Positions 24,124-32,971 of a stretch of DNA of 32,971 nucleotides are shown piece after piece (position 1 is the stretch's first letter; each line of letters begins with the position of its first letter). The notes beneath the pieces were generated by a model, which saw only the letters and a program-made list of their open reading frames with translations, had not been told where the DNA came from and made no database searches. Made by a program: the position numbers and the translations under genes. The stretch is from Candidatus Hydrogenedentota bacterium (lineage in GTDB: Bacteria; Hydrogenedentota; Hydrogenedentia; Hydrogenedentales; SLHB01): positions 1 to 32,971 of the forward strand of contig JADLCA010000446.1 of the NCBI GenBank assembly GCA_020847495.1, read 5' to 3'.

Positions 24124-24309
24124 TCATCTCTCGCGTTCAAAAATCAGCTCATACCACGAGGCGGTGCCATACACACCCACTGGCGGCGCGAACACCTGCA
24201 CGAGGCGCCACTTCTGGGCTGCGTACTCACGGACGATGTCACGATAGTCCTCCCGAGGCTCGGAACTCCAGAATCGTGCCTTGATTCGGACGAACTCATA
24301 CTCGTACAC
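24124..24309 (-). CDS. DUF4177 family small protein
   Basis: The track shows a 149-codon ORF, but only its last 61 residues look like a protein. A GTG at 24309 has GGAGAGG eight bases upstream and begins VYEYEFVRIK. The remainder contains EDYRDIVREYAAQKWRLVQVFAPPVG-type sequence and ends YELIFERER. That is the DUF4177 pattern of about 50-65 residues: a strand, a helix, then W-L and a final E-I-F-E strand. Family members have no known function. The first 88 codons of the longer ORF show no recognisable fold and are probably non-coding. The gene runs toward the GH120-like gene, 97 bases upstream of it, and could be in the same transcript. Confidence 0.6.
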   Translation of the reverse strand: MYEYEFVRIKARFWSSEPREDYRDIVREYAAQKWRLVQVFAPPVGVYGTASWYELIFERER

Positions 24310-24660
24310 GGACTCCTCCTCTCCAAGTGCGCATGGCTCAGACCGGAAGGCGCGCCATCCCTGACCCTCTACCACCGCCCGCGCCTGCGGCACGTCTACT
24401 CTCACGGGTGCCCACTCTGCCAGGCAGCATAGCGCGGCTGTCCGGTGACATTCTATTCGTGCTGGTCCCAAGCCTTGCGCCGGGTCAATCGCCTTTTCGA
24501 AGCGCAGCGGCCGCTCCTCCGGGGTGCAAGCCGCATGGACGCTGCGCGCTGTGCGGTATTGACTGGCCGGCAAGGCGCGGCCAGAATAGCGACGCGATGA
24601 TGGAGACCGGATTCACAGGCGCGAATCGAAGGCCGATCAATGCCGAAAGGGTAGGAGACA
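24310..24660. other. Divergent intergenic region with a promoter and operator
   Basis: I see no gene in these roughly 350 bases. The right end carries the promoter and overlapping inverted repeat of the DUF4838 gene, described separately. The left end carries the ribosome site of the DUF4177 gene. The middle is GC-rich sequence in which I find no clear structure. Confidence 0.55.
24559..24587 (+). promoter_or_regulatory. Promoter with an overlapping inverted repeat for the DUF4838 gene
   Basis: TTGACT (five of six) and CAGAAT (four of six) are separated by 17 bases, so transcription would start near 24594, about 67 bases before the gene. The spacer is filled by the inverted repeat TGGCCG-N8-CGGCCA (24564-24583), which overlaps the ends of both hexamers. 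A repressor bound there would block RNA polymerase, so the pair looks like an inducible sugar-gene promoter. This was read by eye and not scored. Confidence 0.5.
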
Positions 24661-26724
24661 ATGACTATTCGATCGAATCACGGTGTCGTGCGCTGCCTTA
24701 TTCTTGCTGTCTGCATTCTTGGAGTCTGGCCGGCACACGCGGCTGCATCTGCGGCGATCCCTGTTGTCACTCTCGCTCCTAAACCGCAAGAGCTGGGACA
24801 TGCCGCTGCCCTGATCGTGATTCCGGCGGATGCGCAACCCATCGCTGAGTACGCCGCCAGCGAACTCGCGCGTCACATTGAACTGGCGACAGGCGTCGCC
24901 CTGCCCGTCCTGAAAGAATCCTCCATTCCCGAGACAGCGCGGCACCGCATCTATCTCGGCGGCACCCAAGCGGCGGTGCGGGCTGGAATCGACGTCAAGG
25001 CGCTCCCCTCCGAGGCGTTTGTACTGAGGACGGTTGACGGCAATCTCTTCATCGCCGCTCAAGATGGCCCCGGTCAGCCCCTCGACATGGACAATACGTT
25101 CAGCGGCACGTTGTGGGGCGTTTACGAGGTGCTCGAACGCGGGCTCGGCGTGCGGTGGCTCTGGCCCGGCGACTTGGGCGTCTACGTCCCGAAGACACGT
25201 ACGCTCGCGCTGGGCCCCTATGACGAGGTGATCACGCCGCGCTTCGTGCACCGCATCTTGCGTCCCTCCATCAACCCCAAGCATCCACCCAATGGCGATC
25301 TGCGGTTGGCCTTTATCGAGGAGGAACGCGAGCGCTACGCGCACGAGCAGACGGTTTTTCTGCGCCGACATCGGATGGGCAATTCCGCCAACACCTACTT
25401 TGTGGAGCGCACTGCGGGTTCCGGCCACTCCTTCGAGGGTTGGTGGGAAAAGTATGGACAGGATCATCCAGATTGGTTCCAGCTCAATCCCGATGGCCAC
25501 CGTGGGCCAGCAGATCCCAGCAAGCCGAAGAAGCACTCTATGTGCGTGTCGAACCCCGAACTGCACGAGAAGCTCGTCGAACTGTGGAAGGAAGAGCGCG
25601 CGAAGCATCCCGGAGGACCTCTCAATATCGGCATCGGCGAAAACGACACGTCCGGCGCATGCTGCTGTCCGAACTGTCTGGCGTGGGACGGCCCGCCTCC
25701 GGACCTCAACGGCTTGCCTCCCGGCCTCGAGCGCTCCTACACGCCTACTCAGGCGTCGAATCGTTACGCGCGCTTTCTCAAGGCGGTTCAATCGCTCGCA
25801 GCTGAAACCGATCCCGGTGTCAAGGTGCACTTCTACGCCTTCGAGAACTACTTCTGGGCGCCTTCGCAGGACATCACGCTCAACAAGAATATCGTCATCG
25901 GTTTTGTGCCGTGGTTCCGCTGGGCGGGCTGGTTTCCCCGGACGAACGAAGAGCATGAGTGGATAAAACAGCAATGGCTCGGCTGGCAACGCAGCGGCGC
26001 GTCGGTGTATTACAGGCCGAACTGGTTTTTGGATGGATGGAGCATGCCGCACATTTACCCGCATCAATTCGCCGACGCGTTTCAGTTCTACGCAAAGAAT
26101 GGCATGATCGGCACGGACTTCGATTCGCTTATGGGGCAATGGGCCGCACAGGGCCCCAACCTGTATCTGCTCGCCCGCATTCATGTCCGCCCCGATGCGC
26201 CGGTAGACGCGCTCTTGGATGAGTTTTACTCCGCGTTCGGGCCAGCTGAAGATACGGTCCGAGAGTACTTCCAGTATTGGGAAGACTACTCTATCAAGAA
26301 CCGCGAAAAGGCCGCGGACTCGATCAAGACCCGCCGCGAAGGCAAGTTCCGGCGCTACGCGATGTACGCTTTGGTTGCCGAAGAGCTGTATCCCCAGGAG
26401 GTGTTTGAACCTGCCCGGGAGATTCTCGACCGCGCAGCCGCCGCGGCCGGCACCTCGCCGGACTCCGAGTACGCGCAACGTGTCGCGTTCCTGCGCGAGG
26501 GGCTCAACCACGCGAGGCTCTGCGTCGAGACCGCCAAAGCGATGAACGACCCGCGCGCTGACGCAGCGGCGCGATCCGCTGTGTTGCACAGACTGATCGA
26601 CTATCGCCGCAACGTCGGGGCGCAGGGTATCGCGAATCTGGACCGGCTGTCCGTCATTGAATTGGAGAGTTGGAAGGACGTCCCCGGTTTCGCTGAATCT
26701 GCGACTGCCCACGAGAACAAGTGA
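24661..26724 (+). CDS. Secreted DUF4838 domain protein with alpha-glucuronidase-like N-terminus
   Basis: The 687-residue protein starts at an ATG three bases after TAGGAG and has a signal peptide cleaved near AHAA (residue 27). Residues ~45-170 resemble the small N-terminal domain found before many glycosidase barrels, including alpha-glucuronidases. They contain AEYAASELARHIELATG, RHRIYLGGT and GTLWGVYEVLERGLGVRWLWPG. The rest (~230-600) is the DUF4838 region, with WFQLNPDG, HSMCVSNPEL, GIGENDTSGACCCPNC and YRPNWFLDG. The CCCPNC cluster is typical and may bind a metal. DUF4838 proteins are abundant in polysaccharide loci of Bacteroidetes and planctomycetes and are suspected glycosidases. The proposed substrate, a uronic acid side chain, rests only on the N-terminal domain and on neighbours. 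It is convergent with the sensor kinase gene. Confidence 0.83.
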   Translation: MTIRSNHGVVRCLILAVCILGVWPAHAAASAAIPVVTLAPKPQELGHAAALIVIPADAQPIAEYAASELARHIELATGVALPVLKESSIPETARHRIYLGGTQAAVRAGIDVKALPSEAFVLRTVDGNLFIAAQDGPGQPLDMDNTFSGTLWGVYEVLERGLGVRWLWPGDLGVYVPKTRTLALGPYDEVITPRFVHRILRPSINPKHPPNGDLRLAFIEEERERYAHEQTVFLRRHRMGNSANTYFVERTAGSGHSFEGWWEKYGQDHPDWFQLNPDGHRGPADPSKPKKHSMCVSNPELHEKLVELWKEERAKHPGGPLNIGIGENDTSGACCCPNCLAWDGPPPDLNGLPPGLERSYTPTQASNRYARFLKAVQSLAAETDPGVKVHFYAFENYFWAPSQDITLNKNIVIGFVPWFRWAGWFPRTNEEHEWIKQQWLGWQRSGASVYYRPNWFLDGWSMPHIYPHQFADAFQFYAKNGMIGTDFDSLMGQWAAQGPNLYLLARIHVRPDAPVDALLDEFYSAFGPAEDTVREYFQYWEDYSIKNREKAADSIKTRREGKFRRYAMYALVAEELYPQEVFEPAREILDRAAAAAGTSPDSEYAQRVAFLREGLNHARLCVETAKAMNDPRADAAARSAVLHRLIDYRRNVGAQGIANLDRLSVIELESWKDVPGFAESATAHENK

Positions 26725-26803
26725 TTCGCATTGGAGTCCGTGTCCGAATCCTGCGGTTGACACTGCTCGGTTCCGGTAGCGCGTTTGCAGTGCGTGCCTA
26801 TTC

Positions 26804-29800
26804 TCACGTGCGGGGGCGCCGGGTCAGAACCTGCCGTACAGCGGCCGCGAGTTCTCCATAGGCGATTGGTTTCATGAGGAAGCTGTGAATGCCCGCGGCC
26901 CGGGCGCACTGTTCGTCCACAATCTCGCTGTGGCCCGTGTAGAGGATGATAGGGATCCCCGGGCGGATCTGCAGCATCTCCCGGGCCAGGTCGATGCCGG
27001 TGAGTTTGGGCATGGTCTGATCGGTAATCACCAGGTCGAAGCTTTTCGGGTTCTGCTTGAAGTCCCGCAGCGCGTCCAAACTGCGCGTATACGTGGTGAC
27101 TTGATAACCGAGGATTTCCAGCGCCGCCTTTCCCGACTGGACTATCTGCGTCTCATCATCGACGAACAGGATGCATTCACGGCCTCTCACCGGAGTTTGA
27201 GCGGCGTTCTGATCGCCCTCGGCTGCGTCGGCCTGCATGGCGAGTGGAAGGAGCACCGTGAACGTGGAGCCCTTGCCGGGCTCGCTCTGAGCGAAGACTG
27301 TTCCCTGGTGGCTCTTGATGATTCCATGTACTGTGGCCAGGCCCAGGCCCGTGCCTTCACCCTTCTCCTTCGTCGTGAAATAGGGATCGAAAATGCGCTC
27401 CAGGGTGCCCCTGTCCATTCCTGCGCCCGTGTCGCGTACGGTGAGCTTCGCGTAGTATCCCGGGACGAGACCGGTCTTCTCCCGGGTCAGCTGGTCGTCA
27501 ACTACCTGCGTGCCCAGCGACACGTCAAGCATCCCGCCAGTCTCTCGCATAGCGTGATAGGCGTTTGTTGCAAGGTTCATGAGGACTTGGTGAATCTGGG
27601 TGGGGTCGGCCAGGACGGGTCCGCACTCGCCCGAAACACTCGATCGGATCTCGATAGTCGAAGGCAGGGCCCCCCGCAGCAGCTTCAACGCCTCCTTGAG
27701 AATTGGCTGGAGCTTCATCGGCTTGCACTCCTGCTCCGACTGCCGGCTGAAGGCCAGTATCTGGCCCACCAGGTCCTTGGCGCGCTTTTCCGCATCCCTG
27801 AGTTGCGCCAGATAGTCCTTGGCTTCACCGCCCTCTTCGACGTGTTCTGCCAGAAGATCGGTGTATCCCATGAGGGCCTGCAGGATGTTGTTGAAGTCAT
27901 GGGCGATTCCGCCGGCGAGCGTGCCAATGGACTCCATCTTTTGCGCCTGGCGCAGTCTTGTCTCGAGTTCCGCCTCGCGCGTGACGTCACGCATTACCGC
28001 GACATAGTGGGTGGTCTTGCCCTGCGCATCCCGCACGGGGGAAATGGTGGCCTCCTCATGCCACAGTGTGCCATCCTTTCGCCGGTTGACGAGGCGGCCC
28101 GACCAGATGTCGCCGCGCGTGAGGGTGTTCCACATGTTCTGATAGAAGGAACGGTCTTGCCGGCCGCTCTTCAGAATCCTGGGGTTCTGGCCGATGACCT
28201 CGCTTCTCGTGTAGCCGGCCGTTCGCTCGAAGGCAGGGTTGACATACTGCAGCCGCCCCGACGTATCTGTGACGAAGACGACCTCGGCGGCCTGCTCGAT
28301 GGCCATGGTGAGCAGAAGGCGCTCTTCCTCGGTCCGCTTGCGTTGAGCGATGTCGCGGACAGTAGCCAGAAGCAGGTCGCGTCCTGACAAGTTGAGTTGA
28401 TTGAGGCTGACCTCCGCGTCAAAGGTGGAGCCGTCCGCACGAAGATACTGCCACTCGAATGATTGAGGTGCGCCGTTGAGCGCCGCACGAATGCCCTTCT
28501 GGAACTCCGCACTGGAATCTCCTCCGTCAGGCTGCAGCTCTGGCGAAAAGGAACTATGGTCCATTCCCGCGAGCTGCTCGCCGGTGCAGCCGAACATCTC
28601 GAGCGATTTGGGATTTCCGTCGAGGAACGACTCGCCATCCATGAGCAGGATCGCGTCATTGGCCGATTCGAAGAGGGTGCGGTAACGCTGCTCGCTTTCC
28701 CGGAGTTCGCGCTCCCTTCTATTCCTATCCTCACTCATGATTGCCTGGACCACTTGGTCGGCGATGGCGCCCGCAAATGCGCTTTCTCCCGCGCTCCATT
28801 TCCGAGCCGGACCGACATGCTCAAGACAGACAACGCCGATTAGCGTGCCGGATAGCCGTATAGTCGCATCCAGCATCGAGGTGATGCCGCGCGGCCGAAG
28901 GTATTCTTCGTCGAACTCACGGGTGCGCGGGTCGCCCGAAGCACTGTGCGCGTCGATGACGCGCGCGTCCTGCAGGGCGGCAAAGTATTCGGGAAAGGCA
29001 TTCACATGGAATTCCTCGCCTTGGGTGTGCGCGTTAGGGCTTGTCCGGAATTGATCGACGCATCGCAGGCACTCTCCGTTCTCGCTCATCAGCCAGACGC
29101 CGGCTTGCTCGATGTGCAGCGTGCGGCAGGCGGTTTCGGTTATGACGCGCATCGCGGAATCCAGGTCCCCGCCCCGGATGGCGTCACAGGTGGCAAGCTC
29201 AACCAGCGCGGATTGCTGCCGTTGAATGCGCGCCAGCTCGTCGCGACGCTCATCTTCCGTCTGTTTTTGCAGCGTGATGTCGTTTCCGACGCAAAGCACG
29301 CCATGCACGCGGCCCCGTTCGTCGAGAATGCTCTGGTTGCTCCATACCAGGTACACACGGTCTCCGTTGCGCCGGATGTTCTCAAGGACCTGGATCTCGT
29401 GCTTTTCGGGTTGCTTTCCAATATCGAGAATCATCGCGCGGAGATCTCGTCCGGAGGAGTCAACTTCGGGAACAATCGTCCCCACCACATTCTTGCCGAG
29501 GATCTCGTCTGCCGAATACCCGAAGAAGCGCTGCGCGTACTCGTTGAAGAAGGTGATTGTGCCTTCCGGACTCATTTGCAGAATCACGCTGTTGGCGTTT
29601 TCCACGAGTTGGCGGTACTTCGCTTCGTGAATTCGGAGATGGTGCTCATGTTCCTTGAGATGCTGGTACGCCTCGCGAAGCTCCACCTGTTGCGCCTTGA
29701 GCTGCTGATTGGCCCCCTCCAGCTCGCATTTGCTCGCGCTCAGTTGTTTGTAGGCCAGGTCTTTCTCTTCCGCGCTTCTCCTCAATTCTTGCGCGACGTG

Positions 29801-30550
29801 TTCCCGCTCGAGCATCTGCTTGCCCAGAAGCAGGTTGGTTCGGTACACATAGATGCAGATCAGGCCAATGGCAAAGGCCTCGGCCGCGAGAAACGCCGCG
29901 ATCCCGAACCCTACCAACTGATGGCTGGCCAGAGACCGGTTCCAAGCGTGCGCGCTGACATCAAGTCCCACTACCGCCACGACGGCATCCGTGCGGGGAT
30001 CGACGAGTGACGCGTGGGCCGAGACCCATTCGCCCCAACGATCGGCAAAGGGCCCCTCGATGAACTCCATGGATTCCGTGAGGCTTCTCCTTAGTTGCGG
30101 TGAAGCCTCGGCGTAAGCATCTCCAGGCGCGGAGAACGAAGGGGACTGGGCCGATTCCCGGTCAGCCAGGAAGACCACCTGATTCTCCCTCAAGCCCAGG
30201 AGATAGACGAAACGCGCTTCGTTATGCTTGAGGTAGATCCGGTTCAGGGACTCGTTAACGCGCGCGTATACAGGGGTGCCGGCGTCGGCCGGGTCGCCGG
30301 TGAGTTGTTTGACATCGTCTATGGAAAGACCGGACACGGCCTCGCGAACAACGGAGAGCAGTTTGTTCCGGGGATCGTGGTCCAGGTACGACGTGAGAAG
30401 CTGGTTTCCCAGGATACCGGCGGAAACAAAGCACATGGCGACGCAGAAGAGGAGTGCGAGCGGTCTCCGGGCAAGCATCCAATAGTCCGAGTACGCGGCA
30501 CCAGGTTCATCTGTAGTGCTTCTGGAGTGCGATGTGGGCTTGGTTTCCAT
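26804..30550 (-). CDS. Membrane hybrid histidine kinase with PAS, GAF and receiver domains
   Basis: The ATG at 30550 (METKPTSHS) follows GAGG by three bases and gives 1248 residues; the longer track start overlaps the chemoreceptor gene. Two membrane helices (~30-50 and ~212-236) flank an extracytoplasmic region of about 160 residues. A coiled coil (~240-305) leads to PAS (~308-430), GAF (~445-607), PAS (~619-737) and PAS (~740-860). The histidine kinase core has the H-box GGIAHDFNNIL with H884, an N-box at NLATNAYHA, DTGAGM and GEGTGLGLATVHG. A C-terminal receiver has VDDE, the acceptor aspartate D1177 in VITDQTMP and the conserved lysine in LMKP. It should autophosphorylate and pass phosphate to its own receiver. 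No DNA-binding domain is attached and no response regulator lies nearby, so its output is unknown. It follows the chemoreceptor gene after 52 bases. Confidence 0.9.
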   Translation of the reverse strand: METKPTSHSRSTTDEPGAAYSDYWMLARRPLALLFCVAMCFVSAGILGNQLLTSYLDHDPRNKLLSVVREAVSGLSIDDVKQLTGDPADAGTPVYARVNESLNRIYLKHNEARFVYLLGLRENQVVFLADRESAQSPSFSAPGDAYAEASPQLRRSLTESMEFIEGPFADRWGEWVSAHASLVDPRTDAVVAVVGLDVSAHAWNRSLASHQLVGFGIAAFLAAEAFAIGLICIYVYRTNLLLGKQMLEREHVAQELRRSAEEKDLAYKQLSASKCELEGANQQLKAQQVELREAYQHLKEHEHHLRIHEAKYRQLVENANSVILQMSPEGTITFFNEYAQRFFGYSADEILGKNVVGTIVPEVDSSGRDLRAMILDIGKQPEKHEIQVLENIRRNGDRVYLVWSNQSILDERGRVHGVLCVGNDITLQKQTEDERRDELARIQRQQSALVELATCDAIRGGDLDSAMRVITETACRTLHIEQAGVWLMSENGECLRCVDQFRTSPNAHTQGEEFHVNAFPEYFAALQDARVIDAHSASGDPRTREFDEEYLRPRGITSMLDATIRLSGTLIGVVCLEHVGPARKWSAGESAFAGAIADQVVQAIMSEDRNRRERELRESEQRYRTLFESANDAILLMDGESFLDGNPKSLEMFGCTGEQLAGMDHSSFSPELQPDGGDSSAEFQKGIRAALNGAPQSFEWQYLRADGSTFDAEVSLNQLNLSGRDLLLATVRDIAQRKRTEEERLLLTMAIEQAAEVVFVTDTSGRLQYVNPAFERTAGYTRSEVIGQNPRILKSGRQDRSFYQNMWNTLTRGDIWSGRLVNRRKDGTLWHEEATISPVRDAQGKTTHYVAVMRDVTREAELETRLRQAQKMESIGTLAGGIAHDFNNILQALMGYTDLLAEHVEEGGEAKDYLAQLRDAEKRAKDLVGQILAFSRQSEQECKPMKLQPILKEALKLLRGALPSTIEIRSSVSGECGPVLADPTQIHQVLMNLATNAYHAMRETGGMLDVSLGTQVVDDQLTREKTGLVPGYYAKLTVRDTGAGMDRGTLERIFDPYFTTKEKGEGTGLGLATVHGIIKSHQGTVFAQSEPGKGSTFTVLLPLAMQADAAEGDQNAAQTPVRGRECILFVDDETQIVQSGKAALEILGYQVTTYTRSLDALRDFKQNPKSFDLVITDQTMPKLTGIDLAREMLQIRPGIPIILYTGHSEIVDEQCARAAGIHSFLMKPIAYGELAAAVRQVLTRRPRT

Positions 30551-30602
30551 AGTCCTCGGTCCTCTCTCTCCGCAGGGCTTTGCTCTCGTTCTCGAGGATG
30601 TC

Positions 30603-32633
30603 TCAGAAGTCAGCCAGGTCGTTGCTGTCGAGGTGAAGCGCATGATCGGAGCGGTCCTTCCGCCTCCGGTCCGCGCTTATCGGCTTCGTGCATCCGTTGT
30701 GAGGGCTCTTTCCCGTTGCGTTCCCGGCGGTGAGGAGACGGGTTGTGGGGGATGGCGGCGTACCCTTGTGTGCATGTCCGTGGTGAAGTCGGCCATTCTC
30801 TGGTTGCGAGGTCTGTCCGCCCACCAGCTGCAAGAGGCCGGAAGCTATGCCGGCAAGTTGCCTTGCCTCAGATGAAAGCACTTGGCTGGCGGACGCGGTC
30901 TCCTCCGAGTTTGCGGCGTTTGCCTGCGTAATCTGGTCGATTTGGGCCACGGCGGTGTTGATTTGCTCGATGCCCATGGAATGTTCCTTCGAGGCGGCTG
31001 CAATTTCGGAAATCAACCCTGCGACGCTTGAGGCGCTCTCCTGAATGAGTGCGAATGACTCGGTTACCTTGAGGCCGACCGAAACGCCGTTGTTGGCATT
31101 CTTCTGCGACAATTCGATGAGGGCCGCGGTACTCCGCGCGGCCTCGGCACTTCGTTGCGCAAGGTTGCGCACTTCCTGGGCCACGACCGCAAACCCCTTG
31201 CCGGCGTCTCCCGCCCTTGCGGCCTCAACCGCGGCATTCAATGCCAGAAGGTTTGTCTGGAATGCGATGCCGTCAATGGACTGCACGATCTTGGCGGTTT
31301 CGTCCGCCGACTGCTTAATCTCCGCGATGGCCGAGGAAAGCTGTTTGACCGCTTCGCTTCCGCCTGCAACGATCTTCTTGGCTTCATTCATCAGTCCATT
31401 GGCCTGCGCGGCGTTGTCCGCATTCTGATGCGTCATGGATGCCATTTCCTCGAGTGAGGCGGATGTTTCCTCGAGTGACGAGGCCTGCTCGCTCGCCCCG
31501 AGCGCGAGACTCTGGCTGGATTCGGCGATCTGGTCCGCGGCGCCGTCCACCTGGCGGGAACCGTTCGAAAGCGTCGCGACGGCAACGTGCAGAGGCCTCG
31601 CGATGGCCCGGACCACAACGTAGACCGCGGACAGGAGAACGAGCAGCATCCCCGCGCCGATGAGAATCGTCGCCCACATGATGCCATGCGCTTTGGCAAG
31701 GACCTTGTCGATGGGGGCAACCACGGCAAACGACCACGGGGTGGCTGTATCGCCGATGCGGATGGGTACGTATGCCGCGTAGGATGCCTCACCGCCCAGG
31801 GCGGATGGGACCATTTGATGCGCCTCCATCCCATTTGCGATGGCTTCCAGGATTTCCGGTGTCGCCCCGAAGTCTTTGATGTTTTCTCCCGCAAGCTCGG
31901 CTTTGGGATGGCCCACGAAAGTGCCCTCGTTGGCCACGAGAAATGCGTAGCCGCTTTCAAAGGGCCGGACTTCACTCACCAGGGCGGACATTTCCGTCAA
32001 CACCACATCGATACCCGCCACGCCGATCACCCGGTCATTCTCGATGATGGGCACACAGACGCTGGTCATCAGCGCGTTGTCCGCATCGGGTTCGACGTAC
32101 GGGGTCATGATGCATTCCATCCGGGTCTCCTTCGGAATCTTGTAGTACTCTTCATCCATGTACTCTTCATAGGTTCCCGTGCTGGGAACAAGGCTGACGG
32201 TCTTTCCCTCGCGTTTCGCGTAGGGCATGAAGGACCCCTCCACGCCATACTCCGTCCCTCCGGCAAACTGGGCATCTTTGCCGTCGAACATATCGGGCTC
32301 GAACTGGACCCACGCCCCGAAGTAGAAAGCCCTCGCCTCAACCACCTTCACCAAAGTGTTGAGAAACATCTGGCGGTCGATGCTCTCCCTGCGGCTGGCG
32401 GCGCTTTCAAACACTTTGCCCAACGCACGTGCCGCCGATAGGGCGTCCGTAAGTTCCGTCGCAATCCGTTGCCCGTTGTGAAGAGCAATCTCGCGGGTTT
32501 TGTCGTAGGCCTCGGTCCGCATTTCGCTGCGCGCTCGCATGGACACGAACCCCACCATCACGGCCACTCCGATGATGGCTACCGCGGAAATCTGCAACAC
32601 CGTACGGATTTCCAGGCGTAAGCTCTTAAGCAT
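30603..32633 (-). CDS. Methyl-accepting chemotaxis protein with dCache sensor
   Basis: The start is the ATG at 32633, six bases after GGGAG, and gives 676 residues; the 100 codons upstream in the track are not supported. A first helix (~11-31) is followed by a periplasmic dCache_1-like domain (~35-310) with [33 protein letters not shown] and a second subdomain from [14 protein letters not shown] second helix (~316-342) leads into the signalling coiled coil. The hairpin tip is [22 protein letters not shown]...[14 protein letters not shown] (about 454-492), the highly conserved CheA/CheW contact. I see no full HAMP domain between the second helix and the coiled coil. The C-terminal tail is short and basic and has no CheR-tethering pentapeptide. 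It detects an unknown small molecule, and dCache receptors often bind amino acids. Confidence 0.92.
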   Translation of the reverse strand: MLKSLRLEIRTVLQISAVAIIGVAVMVGFVSMRARSEMRTEAYDKTREIALHNGQRIATELTDALSAARALGKVFESAASRRESIDRQMFLNTLVKVVEARAFYFGAWVQFEPDMFDGKDAQFAGGTEYGVEGSFMPYAKREGKTVSLVPSTGTYEEYMDEEYYKIPKETRMECIMTPYVEPDADNALMTSVCVPIIENDRVIGVAGIDVVLTEMSALVSEVRPFESGYAFLVANEGTFVGHPKAELAGENIKDFGATPEILEAIANGMEAHQMVPSALGGEASYAAYVPIRIGDTATPWSFAVVAPIDKVLAKAHGIMWATILIGAGMLLVLLSAVYVVVRAIARPLHVAVATLSNGSRQVDGAADQIAESSQSLALGASEQASSLEETSASLEEMASMTHQNADNAAQANGLMNEAKKIVAGGSEAVKQLSSAIAEIKQSADETAKIVQSIDGIAFQTNLLALNAAVEAARAGDAGKGFAVVAQEVRNLAQRSAEAARSTAALIELSQKNANNGVSVGLKVTESFALIQESASSVAGLISEIAAASKEHSMGIEQINTAVAQIDQITQANAANSEETASASQVLSSEARQLAGIASGLLQLVGGQTSQPENGRLHHGHAHKGTPPSPTTRLLTAGNATGKSPHNGCTKPISADRRRKDRSDHALHLDSNDLADF

Positions 32634-32971
32634 GTCAATCTCCCTCAATTTCCAATACCGCAGTTCACCGTCGGGGTGCTCGCCCTTCAGGCCGACAACT
32701 TTGTTCCGCTTTCCGCAGCGACATCGCAGGGGGGAGCACGATCCGTACCAACTTGGCGGGCTTGCTGGAAGTTCCCGAGAAACAAGATGTTGCGTTGGGT
32801 AGTGCCTGCCTTCGAGCGGGACGCAGGGGTGGAAAGCAAATTGACGCCGCGGAAGCGCAGCGTTGTAAGTGCCCACCGTGCGGCGGTTTGCTGACGGGCG
32901 TCTTCGGCGGGATGGAAAGTGCTTTGTCACCACCCTGCGGCGGGCGGTGGTCTTCTACTTGTGCGGTAGAT
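32634..32971. other. Region upstream of the chemoreceptor gene
   Basis: These 338 bases reach the window edge and hold no supported gene. The in-frame extension of the chemoreceptor (100 codons) has no family resemblance and lacks a ribosome site. The one clear signal is the sigma-54-like promoter at 32735-32751. The next gene may lie outside the window. Confidence 0.5.
32735..32751 (-). promoter_or_regulatory. Sigma-54-type -24/-12 promoter for the chemoreceptor and kinase pair
   Basis: On the minus strand TTGGTACGGATCGTGCT matches the sigma-54 consensus TGGCAC-N5-TTGCW at most positions. It keeps GG at -24 and GC at -12 with the required spacing; the mismatches are T for C and G for T. It lies about 100 bases upstream of the chemoreceptor start. 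Use of sigma-54 for motility and chemotaxis genes is common. No sigma-54 activator is in the window. Confidence 0.45.

Noticed and set aside
24637-26763. 708-codon minus-strand ORF opposite the DUF4838 gene
   Set aside because: It is longer than the real gene but has no ribosome site or recognisable domain. The plus strand has a signal peptide and DUF4838 motifs.
26885-28387. 500-codon plus-strand ORF opposite the hybrid kinase gene
   Set aside because: It is an antisense shadow of PAS, kinase and receiver domains that are clearly encoded on the minus strand.

Overview
The window is GC-rich bacterial chromosome with clear Shine-Dalgarno sites and gene families typical of polysaccharide-degrading planctomycete-like lineages. 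These include secreted Gfo/Idh/MocA oxidoreductases with Tat signals, a SUMF1-type domain, right-handed beta-helix glycosidases, DUF4838, sialidase-like beta-propellers and a ceramidase-like hydrolase. My best guess is Hydrogenedentota, Planctomycetota or a neighbouring lineage, probably from a metagenome. No rRNA, tRNA or other phylogenetic marker is present, so this rests on gene content only. I see no insertion sequence, prophage or CRISPR array.

Layout. (1) 1-3109, minus strand: a sialidase-like protein cut by the window edge, and a ceramidase-like secreted hydrolase. (2) 3452-8780, plus strand: promoter, leader hairpin, a DUF485 small membrane protein, an ActP-like sodium:carboxylate symporter, and a 1086-residue fusion reading PHP phosphoesterase, membrane segment, sCache_2 sensor, membrane segment, PAS, CBS pair, DUF294-type nucleotidyltransferase. 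(3) 8862-11600, minus: a GH141-like beta-helix protein fused to a SUMF1-like domain. (4) 11905-14706, plus: a Tat-exported Gfo/Idh/MocA oxidoreductase, a possible 30-residue ORF overlapping the next start by ATGA, and a Tat-exported amidohydrolase-2 family protein. (5) 14707-15067: non-coding, with a hairpin and two 12-bp direct repeats. (6) 15068-22117, plus: sialidase-like protein, secreted FAD-dependent oxidoreductase, alpha/beta hydrolase, sugar-porter MFS transporter and COG0407-type URO-D protein. (7) 22134-24309, minus: a GH120 beta-xylosidase-like enzyme and a tiny DUF4177 gene. (8) 24661-26724, plus: a DUF4838 protein behind a good promoter. (9) 26804-32633, minus: a chemoreceptor followed by a multi-PAS/GAF hybrid histidine kinase, with a sigma-54-like promoter upstream.

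How the parts may work together. Regions 6-8 look like a carbohydrate-utilisation locus. It holds a beta-xylosidase-like enzyme with both catalytic acids in place, a secreted esterase/peptidase-type hydrolase, a sugar importer, a URO-D protein of the kind often involved in methyl transfer, and a DUF4838 protein. Decorated xylan (acetylated, O-methylated, glucuronylated) is a reasonable but unproven target. Region 2 would take up short carboxylates such as acetate. Its fusion protein could sense them through sCache_2 and pass the signal to a nucleotidyltransferase and a phosphoesterase on one polypeptide, an arrangement that recalls GlnD but uses PHP in place of HD. This is the most novel item in the window. 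Region 9 adds environmental sensing and chemotaxis.

Most entries in the ORF track, including several antisense ORFs of 300-700 codons, are shadows caused by high GC and have been left out.
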